DNA of 64,000 bases from Enterovibrio qingdaonensis (lineage in GTDB: Bacteria > Pseudomonadota > Gammaproteobacteria > Enterobacterales > Vibrionaceae): NCBI RefSeq assembly GCF_028683135.1, contig NZ_JAJUBB010000012.1, positions 62,001 through 126,000 of the forward strand. The letters run 5' to 3'. The translations under genes were made by a program, and so were the position numbers. Below the pieces are notes generated by a model. That model made no database searches. It saw nothing but the letters and a program-made list of their open reading frames with translations, and was not told where the DNA came from. Of the stretch, positions 1 to 7,993 are shown one piece after another; the stretch's first letter is position 1; each line of letters starts with the position of its first letter.

Positions 1-1155
1 GCAGCTATCGCGAGATTTGCACTGGGTCTAATTGGAGCAGGCTTCGTTATTGGGATCCGTTTGGTGTCTGAATGGTTCCCGCATAACGAGCTTGGCACGG
101 CGGAAGGTATCTATGGTGGCTGGGGTAACTTTGGCTCTGCGGCCGCTGCCTTTACGTTGCCAACCGTTGCCGTGATTTTTGGTGGTGAAAATGGTTGGCG
201 TTATGCAATGGCGATTACAGGCTTTATGAGCTTGTTCTTCTCGGTCGTGTTTTACCGCAATGTTACCGATACCCCTAAAGGCGCGACGTACTATAAACCG
301 AAAAAAGCGGGAGCAATGGAAGTGACGTCAAAAGGCGACTTCTACTTGCTGCTGGTTATGAAAGTGCCAATGTATGCCGCACTTGCTTTGCTTGCGTGGA
401 AACTCTCACCAACAGGTATTGGTATGTTCACTGACAGTACGGTGACCATTATCTATTTGTTGTTGGCTGCTATTTACTTGTTCGATGCCTCACAGGTATG
501 GAAGGTGAACAAGCATGTGTTTGAAAAGCCAGTGCCCGAATTGCATCAGTACAAGTTCAAACAAGTAGCGGTATTGAATGTCCTGTATTTTGCGACCTTT
601 GGCTCCGAACTGGCGGTGGTTTCCATGCTGCCATTGTTCTTTGCTGAAACCTTTGAGTTAACACCGGTTATTGCGGGTATGGTGGCGTCGGCGTACGCCT
701 TCATGAATCTGATGTCTCGCCCTGGTGGTGGTTGGTTATCAGACAAGTTCGGACGCAAACCCACGCTGCTGATTTTAACCGCGGGTCTTGCAGTGGGTTA
801 TTTTGTTATGGGGTTGGTAGACAGCGCATGGCCAGTTTGGCTGGCTGTTATAGCGGCGATGGGATGTTCGTTCTTTGTGCAATCGGGCGAAGGTGCGGTG
901 TTTGCAGCAGTGCCGTTGATTAAGCGCAGAATGACAGGGCAAATCGCGGGTATGACGGGGGCCTATGGTAACGTGGGAGCGGTGACATATTTAACGATTC
1001 TGTCACTGGTGGAGTACAGCACCTTCTTTTATATCATTGCAGGTACAGCGGTTATTGGCTTTATCACACTACTCTTTATGGAAGAACCATCTGGTCAAAT
1101 CGCAGAAGTGAATGATGATGGCAGCATTACCATGATTGATGTGGCGAAAGCATAA
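1..1155 (+). CDS. narK: Nitrate/nitrite transporter, MFS superfamily NarK type (5' truncated by window edge)
   Basis: The reading frame is open from base 1, so the true start and roughly the first hundred residues lie outside the window. The visible part is highly hydrophobic with many predicted membrane helices and carries NarK-family features near its start: a Gly-rich helix with GLIGAGF, then [20 protein letters not shown], the family's nitrate-signature region. A second MFS motif, SDKFGRKP, lies between the later helices. NarK-type proteins import nitrate or exchange it for nitrite across the inner membrane. The stop codon is 3 bp before the next gene, a kinase/phosphatase fusion. That pairing is known from assimilatory nitrate loci (for example nasA with a kinase gene before nirB in Pseudomonas), so an assimilatory role is plausible. 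Family assignment is firm; the substrate direction is inference. Confidence 0.88.
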   Translation, partial: AAIARFALGLIGAGFVIGIRLVSEWFPHNELGTAEGIYGGWGNFGSAAAAFTLPTVAVIFGGENGWRYAMAITGFMSLFFSVVFYRNVTDTPKGATYYKPKKAGAMEVTSKGDFYLLLVMKVPMYAALALLAWKLSPTGIGMFTDSTVTIIYLLLAAIYLFDASQVWKVNKHVFEKPVPELHQYKFKQVAVLNVLYFATFGSELAVVSMLPLFFAETFELTPVIAGMVASAYAFMNLMSRPGGGWLSDKFGRKPTLLILTAGLAVGYFVMGLVDSAWPVWLAVIAAMGCSFFVQSGEGAVFAAVPLIKRRMTGQIAGMTGAYGNVGAVTYLTILSLVEYSTFFYIIAGTAVIGFITLLFMEEPSGQIAEVNDDGSITMIDVAKA

Positions 1156-1158
1156 CGG

Positions 1159-3000
1159 ATGAAGCCAGAAAATCTCTCTACATCGGCGTTGAGTGCAACG
1201 CCGAACACATCCACTGGGGAGCAATACCATGTTGCTTCCCAGCTTGTCGTTCATGCTGGCGGGTATTCCATTGCGGGTATGAAGTCACCCAATCAAGATG
1301 CCTTTGCTGTCTGTATTCCGAAGAAAACGCATGTGCTCAAACACAAGGGCGTCGTTGCTGCTATTGCAGATGGTGTGAGCTCCAGCAATGTCAGTCAGAA
1401 AGCCAGCGAAATGAGCGTAACGGAGTTTATCAACGACTACCTAGATACACCGGCGACGTGGAAGACACGAGATGCGGCGGGAAAGGTACTGCGCTCGCTT
1501 AATCAATGGCTTTATCATCACGGGCAGCATGCAGGCAGTGCGTCGAATGCGATGGTCGCTGCCTTCGGCGCAGTTGTGATTAAGTCCAATACTGCGCACC
1601 TTTTTCATGCAGGTGATTGTCGGGTCTACCTTTTCCGGCAGCATGTTCTAAAACAAATTACAGAAGATCATCGTCGTTATACCCACAAGGAAACACATTA
1701 CCTTACGCGTGCATTAGGAATCGACAGCCATCTGAACGTGGATTATCAATCTGTTGGCATCGAAGCAGGTGACTGGCTGTTGATGACAACCGATGGCATT
1801 CATGATGCCTTGTCGTTAGAGGCGCTAACGTCGCTTCTTAATGAAGCAATAGCCCAAACCAAAGCCAAGCCCGCGAAGCACCAAGGCGAAGCCAAGGCCG
1901 ATCTCGAGGCGATATCACGCGCCTTAACGGATGCCGCCCTTGACGCAGGCAGTGATGACAACATCACTTGTCTTTTGATGTCCATTGACAATGTTCCGCC
2001 CCCGACACTGGATGAAGCATTGCACGATATCGACGGGCGAAGGATCCCCTCGGTATTGAAAGAAGGTCAGCAGATTGATCACTACCGCATTGCCAGAGTG
2101 ATACACAGTGGCAGTCGCAGTCATATTTACCTAGCGAGAAGCGAGTTAGACGGTAAGCAGTATGTACTTAAAATGCCATCACAGAACTTTGCCGATGATC
2201 CGGTTTATCTCTCTGGCTTTGTACAAGAAGGGTGGATAGGTGAGCAGATAAAACAACGCGGGGTGATGAAAATACATCCTAGATCGCGTCACTCACCATT
2301 TCTCTACCACGTTTGTGACTATGTCGATGGGGTAACGCTCAGGCAGTGGATGTTAGATAATCCAAGACCCACACTGACCGAAGTTCGGACGCTGGCAAAA
2401 GGCACAATTCGCGCGATGCGCGTGCTCCAACGCATGTCTGTTGTACACCGCGATATCAAACCTGACAACCTGATGGTGGACAAGGATCTGAATGTTACGC
2501 TCATCGACTATGGCACGGCGCAGGCAGGAGGCATGGGAGAATTAGCAGGTCAACGTGAAGAATCTTATGTGGTTGGCGACCTAAACTATGCGGCACCTGA
2601 GTATTTGAAAGGGAATGCAGCAAACACCGAATCTGATGTATTTTCGCTTGGTGTCTCAATTTATGAGGTGCTAACAGGGCACTTACCTTGCAAGGAGGTC
2701 AATGCGTCGAATCCCAATGCTTCCGCGCGAGGGGATTATGTTCCCGCGACCGTTTACCGACCTGATATCCCAGATTGGTTTGATGTTGCTTTGAAAAAGG
2801 CCTGTCATCCCATCCCTTCTGCGCGCTATAAAGTGCTGTCTGAATTCGAGCAAGATTTAAAGAAACCGCCAGTGGGCTTCAAAACGCACCAGCAAAGCCT
2901 TCCACTTATCGAGAAGGACCCACTGACGTTTTGGAAAGGACTCAGTGCACTTTTGTTTGTGTTGGTACTGGTGCTTGCGGGGTTATTGGTGTCTCGCTAG
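1159..3000 (+). CDS. Bifunctional PP2C-type phosphatase / Ser-Thr protein kinase with C-terminal membrane anchor
   Basis: 613 aa. Residues about 30-280 form a PP2C-like phosphatase domain with NQDAFA (D47), ADGVS (D71, G72), GDCRVYLF, TDGIHDAL and SDDNIT, which are the metal-binding Asp motifs of the family. Residues about 300-565 form a Hanks-type kinase domain with an invariant Lys in YVLKM, HRDIKPDNLM as catalytic loop, and YAAPEY and SDVFSLG later. The metal-binding motif reads DYG rather than DFG. The C-terminus (WKGLSALLFVLVLVLAGLL) is one membrane helix, so both domains should face the cytoplasm. It starts 3 bp after narK with no strong ribosome site of its own, suggesting translational coupling. 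Kinase-phosphatase fusions of this kind sit next to nitrate assimilation genes in several gammaproteobacteria. Their targets are not established, so control of nitrate uptake is inference. Confidence 0.88.
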   Translation: MKPENLSTSALSATPNTSTGEQYHVASQLVVHAGGYSIAGMKSPNQDAFAVCIPKKTHVLKHKGVVAAIADGVSSSNVSQKASEMSVTEFINDYLDTPATWKTRDAAGKVLRSLNQWLYHHGQHAGSASNAMVAAFGAVVIKSNTAHLFHAGDCRVYLFRQHVLKQITEDHRRYTHKETHYLTRALGIDSHLNVDYQSVGIEAGDWLLMTTDGIHDALSLEALTSLLNEAIAQTKAKPAKHQGEAKADLEAISRALTDAALDAGSDDNITCLLMSIDNVPPPTLDEALHDIDGRRIPSVLKEGQQIDHYRIARVIHSGSRSHIYLARSELDGKQYVLKMPSQNFADDPVYLSGFVQEGWIGEQIKQRGVMKIHPRSRHSPFLYHVCDYVDGVTLRQWMLDNPRPTLTEVRTLAKGTIRAMRVLQRMSVVHRDIKPDNLMVDKDLNVTLIDYGTAQAGGMGELAGQREESYVVGDLNYAAPEYLKGNAANTESDVFSLGVSIYEVLTGHLPCKEVNASNPNASARGDYVPATVYRPDIPDWFDVALKKACHPIPSARYKVLSEFEQDLKKPPVGFKTHQQSLPLIEKDPLTFWKGLSALLFVLVLVLAGLLVSR

Positions 3001-3017
3001 CGTCGACGAGCGTCCTG

Positions 3018-3644
3018 TTAACGTTGTGCTGTAAGGGCAAGTGCGAGTCCTGCACCTAAAAATGTTGTTCCGAATGTTCTCGGTAACCATCGAGATGCAA
3101 TTACGGTTTTTGAACGAGTAATCAGTTTCACTCCCCAATATCCATAGGCACTTAGGCAAGTAATAGAGCAGGTAATAAATGTCATCACCAAGAGAGAAAA
3201 TTGGGGCAAGAGTGGTTGGTCAATCGTCAAAAACTGAGGGAAAAGGGCAGTGGTAAACACAATCGCTTTCGGATTGGTTAACGCAACCAGTATACCTTGC
3301 AGGTAAAAATGACGGCGTTTACTGGCCTTGCGTGTGTCGACATCATCAAGGGATATTTCCATCCCATTGCGCCAGATCTTAATGCCAAGGTACATCAGGT
3401 ATAACGCCCCCAAGGTTTTTATCACCATGAAAGCAGTCGCTGAGCTCAGCACCAGTGCACTCAAGCCCAATACAGAGAAACTCGACATAATAAAAAGCCC
3501 AGTGACATTCCCGGCGATGGTGAACATTGAGTGCTTCCATCCGGCGCGCAGTGAGTGTGTCATCACTAGCAAAATGGCGGGGCCCGGCGAAGCAGCCGCA
3601 AGAAAAGCGATGGTTAAAAATGCAAGCCAAGTTTCAATGCTCAT
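3018..3644 (-). CDS. LysE/RhtB family amino-acid exporter
   Basis: 208 aa, the normal length for the family. The N-terminus has the LysE signature: IETWLAFLTIAFLAAASPGPAI, with the conserved Pro-Gly-Pro in the first helix, followed by about five further hydrophobic segments and an NPKAIVF motif in the middle. These inner-membrane proteins export amino acids or derivatives such as homoserine, threonine or lysine. The open frame extends 21 codons further upstream, but the start at MSIETW is preferred because GGGAAG lies just ahead of it and the family begins here. It is convergent with the kinase gene, 17 bp between stops. The specific substrate cannot be read from sequence. Confidence 0.85.
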   Translation of the reverse strand: MSIETWLAFLTIAFLAAASPGPAILLVMTHSLRAGWKHSMFTIAGNVTGLFIMSSFSVLGLSALVLSSATAFMVIKTLGALYLMYLGIKIWRNGMEISLDDVDTRKASKRRHFYLQGILVALTNPKAIVFTTALFPQFLTIDQPLLPQFSLLVMTFITCSITCLSAYGYWGVKLITRSKTVIASRWLPRTFGTTFLGAGLALALTAQR

Positions 3645-3804
3645 CAGGACTTCCCATAATATAAATGCCCGAGAATTTAACCTAACGTGAAAGCAATGAT
3701 GGAACAATGGTTTGTCGGGATGTTTATCGAATTTAGGGCAACGAGCGTTCAGTTCGTTTCTAAAATGACACTAAAAGGATTGAATTAACGAGAAGGAATA
3801 ATTT

Positions 3805-4239
3805 ATGGCACTGACCCCATTTCATGTTGCAATCCCTGTCCGTCACCTTGAAGAATCGCGCCGTTTCTATACCGATGTACTTAATTGCAAAGAGGGGAGA
3901 AGCAGCAATGAATGGGTCGACTTTGACTTGTATGGTCATCAGCTCGTCATTCATTACGATCCGAATATCGGTGAAACCAATACACTTAATCTTCACCACA
4001 ATGCTGTCGATACCAAAGCCGTACCTGTGCCGCACATTGGTGTTGTGTTAGAAATGGAAGATTGGCAGTTACTCGCAAACAGGTTGAAGGACAAAGGTAT
4101 TAAGTTTGTCATTGAGCCTTACGTTCGATTCGCGGGCGAGCCTGGGGAACAGGCAACCCTGTTTTTTCTCGACCCCACAGGCAATGCCCTCGAATTTAAA
4201 TCTTTCAAGGACATTGAAGGGCAATTGTTTGCGAAATAG
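3805..4239 (+). CDS. VOC (glyoxalase/bleomycin-resistance/dioxygenase fold) family protein
   Basis: 144 aa, one vicinal-oxygen-chelate fold made of two beta-alpha-beta-beta-beta halves. The first half opens with [18 protein letters not shown]; the second with [10 protein letters not shown] and closes with [16 protein letters not shown]7, H77 and E130 sit where VOC enzymes bind a divalent metal. Such proteins isomerise or cleave small molecules, or bind drugs; nothing here fixes the substrate. A good ribosome site (GAAGGAAT) precedes the ATG. The stop is 4 bp from the stop of the convergent thioredoxin-like gene, with no obvious terminator in between. Confidence 0.85.
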   Translation: MALTPFHVAIPVRHLEESRRFYTDVLNCKEGRSSNEWVDFDLYGHQLVIHYDPNIGETNTLNLHHNAVDTKAVPVPHIGVVLEMEDWQLLANRLKDKGIKFVIEPYVRFAGEPGEQATLFFLDPTGNALEFKSFKDIEGQLFAK

Positions 4240-4243
4240 TGCT

Positions 4244-4588
4244 TCAGCGTAAATTCATGTGAGAGAGAAGTTCAGCGACTTCTGTTGTATGAATAGGGCG
4301 GACGACACGGTCGACCTCTAAGCCATCACGAAGCAAAATGAGTGTCGGCCAAAGTTTAACTTTGAATGCACGCCCAAGTGGCTTGCCCTTTCCATCAAAC
4401 ACTTTAACGTGTGGGAGCGAATACGTTGATAAGGCTTCCTCTACCGCAGGCTGCGCGGCTTGGCAATGCCCGCACCAAGGAGCACCAAATTCAACGACCG
4501 CAAAGCCTTTAAGATCACTGACTTCTTCAAACGAAGGTGCATCTTCATCGTATTCGGGGTTGAATCCTTGCTTTGTCGCACGTGTCAA
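4244..4588 (-). CDS. Thioredoxin-family protein
   Basis: 114 aa, thioredoxin size. The active site is WCGHC (C39 and C42), preceded by VVEFGAP as in thioredoxins, followed by the cis-Pro region KLWPTLILLRDG. The dipeptide between the cysteines is GH, as in protein disulfide isomerases, rather than the GP of TrxA, which suggests a less reducing enzyme. There is no signal peptide, so it should be cytoplasmic. The start is TTG: a perfect GGAGGTG site lies 6 bases upstream at 4595-4600 and no ATG is suitably placed. It lies 34 bp downstream of the hypothetical gene on the same strand and is probably co-transcribed with it. Confidence 0.87.
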   Translation of the reverse strand: MTRATKQGFNPEYDEDAPSFEEVSDLKGFAVVEFGAPWCGHCQAAQPAVEEALSTYSLPHVKVFDGKGKPLGRAFKVKLWPTLILLRDGLEVDRVVRPIHTTEVAELLSHMNLR

Positions 4589-4622
4589 AGTAGCACCTCC
4601 GTGTGGGTACGAATACAGAGAG

Positions 4623-4994
4623 TTACGTCCAGCGTTTTATGGCGTCAGCCGTATCACTGGGGTTTGTATTAAAACAAATCGTAGCTTGCGGTGCGGCTTT
4701 GTGCACTGCATTGACAAGTTTTTCGAATACCAGAAAGTGGTCATCATCTCGTCTCACGCCAGCGCCAATCAGCACACAATCATAGGGTTGACCCACTAAC
4801 GCTGAGGTCGCGGCATCGTAGGCTGTTTCTCCATCTCGAATATAATGCAGATCGACGGAGTAGCCCAAATCTAACAGTCTGTCTCGGTCACCTTCTAACG
4901 CTGCACGAAGCTTTTCTGCTGTCATGCCGGGCCACTTGTCATAATTCACTACGTCGGGGTGCCAGCCAAATAAGGCCACCTTTATTGTGCTCAT
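4623..4994 (-). CDS. Conserved hypothetical protein
   Basis: 123 aa soluble protein. The sequence opens with STIKVALFGWHPDVVNY and contains YDCVLIGAGVRRDDDHF near residue 70, then NAVHKAAPQATICFNTNP. The alternating hydrophobic strands and Gly turns look like a small Rossmann-like or flavodoxin-like alpha/beta fold, but I recognise no catalytic motif. A good ribosome site (AAGGGAG) precedes the ATG. It is followed after 34 bp by the thioredoxin-like gene in the same direction. Function is unknown. Confidence 0.75.
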   Translation of the reverse strand: MSTIKVALFGWHPDVVNYDKWPGMTAEKLRAALEGDRDRLLDLGYSVDLHYIRDGETAYDAATSALVGQPYDCVLIGAGVRRDDDHFLVFEKLVNAVHKAAPQATICFNTNPSDTADAIKRWT

Positions 4995-5263
4995 GTTGTT
5001 CTCCCTTTTTAACTGTTTGGCCTAAGCAATCAGAAGCGGATAGCGTTAAATTGCTTAGATATTATTATTTTAGCAATGCCTTTAATAACTATGTGTCTGA
5101 TGTTTAAGCCAATACAGGACAAAGTGAGCGTGACTTTGTCGCGGTTGAAGCGTGGCAAGTCGCTATGAATAAAGCGATGAGATCGGCTGATCTGTCATGG
5201 AGAGTGACGAATGCAAGGGGATACTGATAGCATACTCGCTTCGTTATATATTGAAGAAATCCG

Positions 5264-5767
5264 ATGCACCCTTCACTTCGCTATCTTGGTGGCTATCCAG
5301 AGCACTTACTAGAGCAGGTAAACCGCCTTGTTGAAACGGGTAAGCTTGGGGAATGGCTGAAAAAGCGATATCCAACCAACCACAACATTACCTCTGAAAA
5401 GGCCCTTTACGATTATGTCATGGGGTTTAAAAACCAGTACCTTAAAAAATCATCACCGATTAGCAAGGTCGCTTACGACGGGAAAATTCATGTCGTAAAC
5501 AATGCGCTAGGTTTGCATAGCTTCGTATCTCGTGTTCACGGAGGGAAGCTCAAAGCGAAAAATGAAATTCGTATCGCTTCAATGTTTAAAGAAGCCCCAG
5601 AACCTTTCTTACGCATGCTGGTGGTTCACGAATTGGCACACCTAAAAGAAAAAGATCACAACAAAGCGTTTTATCAGCTTTGCTGTCATATGGAACCGGA
5701 TTACCACCAATTGGAATTTGATACACGGCTGTATCTAATTCACCTTGAAACATCAAAATGCGCATAA
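5264..5767 (+). CDS. YgjP-like / M48-type metal-dependent hydrolase domain protein
   Basis: 167 aa. The core is a zincin motif, VVHELAHLKEKDHNKAFYQL: H122, E123, H126 and a following DH (131-132), the arrangement of the YgjP/WLM (DUF45) family of metal-dependent hydrolases. No signal peptide or membrane segment is present, so it is cytoplasmic. The family is usually annotated as a zinc peptidase-like protein; a substrate is not established. The gene stands alone and is followed directly by an intrinsic terminator. Confidence 0.8.
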   Translation: MHPSLRYLGGYPEHLLEQVNRLVETGKLGEWLKKRYPTNHNITSEKALYDYVMGFKNQYLKKSSPISKVAYDGKIHVVNNALGLHSFVSRVHGGKLKAKNEIRIASMFKEAPEPFLRMLVVHELAHLKEKDHNKAFYQLCCHMEPDYHQLEFDTRLYLIHLETSKCA

Positions 5768-5781
5768 GCGTCTATTTATTG

Positions 5782-5804
5782 AGCACCCGAGTGGGTGCTT
5801 TTTT
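5782..5804 (+). terminator. Intrinsic terminator after the YgjP-like gene
   Basis: AGCACCC and GGGTGCT pair around a GAGT-type loop and are followed by six T residues. Confidence 0.9.
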
Positions 5805-5871
5805 GTGCATGTCGCTATAAACCTTCAATTTATAGAACATTTCTCTGAATGAGACGTTTGTCGAATGGAAT

Positions 5872-5890
5872 TCACATAAATTACATGTGA
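5872..5890. promoter_or_regulatory. Inverted repeat upstream of the MATE gene
   Basis: TCACAT and ATGTGA are separated by 7 bases, 81 bp before the MATE start codon. The half-site order is the reverse of a CRP site (TGTGA first), so this is not a CRP box. It may be an operator for an unidentified regulator. Confidence 0.35.
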
Positions 5891-5970
5891 TTACACTTGG
5901 TATTCGTTACCTGTTTTCCTTATTGTAAACAAATTACTTTATTAAGTGAGAGTCATTACAAGGAGGCTAA

Positions 5971-7338
5971 ATGGCAGAAAGTACCTATTCTTATTTCCTC
6001 CGGCGAGTGTTTGTTCTCGGCTTGCCGCTTGTTCTTCAAAGCCTATTATTCAGTAGCGCGGGGTTCTTGGATAACCTCATGGTTAGCCAGCTAGGGACGC
6101 AAGAAGTGGCAGCGTCGAGCATCGGAGCACGCGTTTTTTGGTTTGTCGGGATCTTTATTTGGGGCATGGGCACGGGCATGGGTGTGCTGCTCGCACAGTA
6201 CTGGGGAGCGAAAGACGAACAGGGTTATCGCCGTAACTTTGCACTTGGAGCCTCAATTTCTACGTTCGCTTCAACGCTTGTTTTCCTTTGTGTGTGGCTT
6301 TTCCCCTCTGTTATCCCAGCCATGTTCAACACAGAAGGCAGAACCGCGGAATTAGCGACCAATTATCTGCAAATTGTAAGCATCGCGATGCTGTTTGCAG
6401 GCCCAGCCATCTCAATGGATGCAGCTCTGCGCGCGATAGGCAAAACCAAGGTGACGCTTTACATGTCTATCGCCGAGATAGGAACCAATGTCGCGTTGAG
6501 CTTCATCCTTATCTTTGGCTATTTCGGCGCGCCAGCACTAGGTTTAACCGGGGCGGCATATGGTACCGTCGCTGCACGTATGCTTCGCGTCGTTATATCG
6601 CTGCTGGTTATTCAACTGTCTAACCCAGTGTTAATTCTCAGGGCTCGGGACTTTTCGTTCAGACGCAGCACGCTTGCTAAGTATTTCAATATTACGGCTC
6701 CAATTATTGCAGGAAGCTTAATTTGGAGCGGCGGAATTTTTACGTATCAGCTCATCATGGGGCGAATGGGCGAAACAGAATTGGCGACGATGGCAATCAT
6801 CTCAGCCCTTGAAGCAATGTCGCTTTGTGTGGCGTCTGGCTTATCTGGTGCCACATCTATTGTGGTGGGCAATGCCCTTGGTGCCAACAAACTGACTATC
6901 AGTGAAAAGTATGCACGATACGCATTAAGAACCGCGTTGATGGTAGGTATTGGCTGTGCGGGTGTGATACTGGCATTGCAGACGACAATCCTGTCGATCT
7001 ATAGCGAGGTGAGCATTGAAGTCTTAGAGTTGGCTGCGTTGTGCTTCCCCGTATTGGCGATTAGTACCATCACCAGAAACATCAATATTACGCTCATCGT
7101 TGGTGTTTTGAGGGCGGGTGGTGACGCGAAGTTCTGCATGAATATGGATATTGTCTGCCAGTGGGTCTGGGCGGTGCCAATGACGGCACTGGCTGCAATG
7201 TATTTCGGCCTTCCTCTTCCACTGGTCTTCTTGATGATGGTGTCTGAAGAAATCGTCAAACTGGTTCCAACCATCAAGCGCGTTTTTGGGAATAAATGGG
7301 TGAACAATTTAACGGTTGATAAGCCCGCAAATGCATAG
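5971..7338 (+). CDS. MATE-family multidrug efflux transporter
   Basis: 455 aa, the usual MATE length, with about twelve hydrophobic helices in two related halves. The N-terminal half has LPLVLQSLLFSSAGFLDNLMVSQLG and the second half begins near residue 235 with an equivalent segment, ITAPIIAGSLIWSGGIF. MATE proteins expel cationic drugs, dyes or metabolites using a sodium or proton gradient; the substrate is not predictable. The ATG has a strong site, AAGGAGG, 5 bases upstream. The gene is a single transcription unit ending in a strong hairpin. A second, distant MATE gene lies at 60442-61908. Confidence 0.9.
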   Translation: MAESTYSYFLRRVFVLGLPLVLQSLLFSSAGFLDNLMVSQLGTQEVAASSIGARVFWFVGIFIWGMGTGMGVLLAQYWGAKDEQGYRRNFALGASISTFASTLVFLCVWLFPSVIPAMFNTEGRTAELATNYLQIVSIAMLFAGPAISMDAALRAIGKTKVTLYMSIAEIGTNVALSFILIFGYFGAPALGLTGAAYGTVAARMLRVVISLLVIQLSNPVLILRARDFSFRRSTLAKYFNITAPIIAGSLIWSGGIFTYQLIMGRMGETELATMAIISALEAMSLCVASGLSGATSIVVGNALGANKLTISEKYARYALRTALMVGIGCAGVILALQTTILSIYSEVSIEVLELAALCFPVLAISTITRNINITLIVGVLRAGGDAKFCMNMDIVCQWVWAVPMTALAAMYFGLPLPLVFLMMVSEEIVKLVPTIKRVFGNKWVNNLTVDKPANA

Positions 7339-7361
7339 TTAACCGTAGGTGATTAATGTCT

Positions 7362-7395
7362 AAAAAAGTGTGAGCTAATATACTCACACTTTTTT
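7362..7395. terminator. Bidirectional intrinsic terminator after the MATE gene
   Basis: A 13-bp perfect stem, AAAAAAGTGTGAG paired with CTCACACTTTTTT, closes an 8-base loop. T runs exist on both strands. Confidence 0.93.
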
Positions 7396-7993
7396 ATTAA
7401 TTCATGTTTTCAGACAGACTTTCATTAGTGATACATATTCTCAATATTTTATTTAATTTACATATACGGTTAAATTTGTGATTAGTGTTTTTCAATAATG
7501 GCAAAAGTTTTGGTCCTATTCTGGCAATGGTATTCATAGTAAATCCATCAATGGTTTGATAGGAATTACTTCTTCAGTATGACTTTCGGCTTAACCTGTT
7601 GTTTGAGGTTTGCTTTACACCCTGTCTCGATTTAAAACACCTGCACTCACTCTTGATTTTCACCATGTGAAAAGAAAGCACAATGCATTTTTCCGATGGG
7701 TTTTCGGGTGTTGCGTACGATAAGTGGTTGCCGTGTCGCTTCGTTCATGTGGGAGGGATGAGAATCAACGCGAGTATTCGAGGAGATGGCTTTGGTTGTT
7801 TCATTCGTTTTCTGATATTGCGTTTATGTTGACTTCAACGCTAATACGCATATTGCTTTAGTCAGCAAATAATCGAGCTAGCTAATTTAATAAATTAGAA
7901 AGTGAAAATAGAAAACAAAGCCTCAAACAACATGAAAAACTCAAGGTGCCATGTGTGACTCTTGGGTAATAAAAACTTAGAAGGCCTTAAGTT
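7396..7993. other. Long AT-rich intergenic region before the RTX cluster
   Basis: About 600 bp with no credible open frame on either strand. It contains a perfect palindrome at 7882-7898 (listed separately). It is the only long leader ahead of the first RTX gene, so promoter and regulatory sites for that gene must lie here. No convincing -35/-10 pair was identified by eye. Confidence 0.6.
7882..7898. promoter_or_regulatory. Perfect palindrome upstream of the first RTX gene
   Basis: CTAATTTA and TAAATTAG flank a single A (8+1+8, perfect), 96 bp before the start codon. The form suits a dimeric regulator. The AT-rich symmetric shape is loosely like LuxR/HapR-type sites, but I cannot assign a factor. 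Confidence 0.4.

Noticed and set aside
5872-5890. CRP site before the MATE gene
   Set aside because: The half-sites are in reverse order (TCACAT then ATGTGA) compared with CRP (TGTGA then TCACA).
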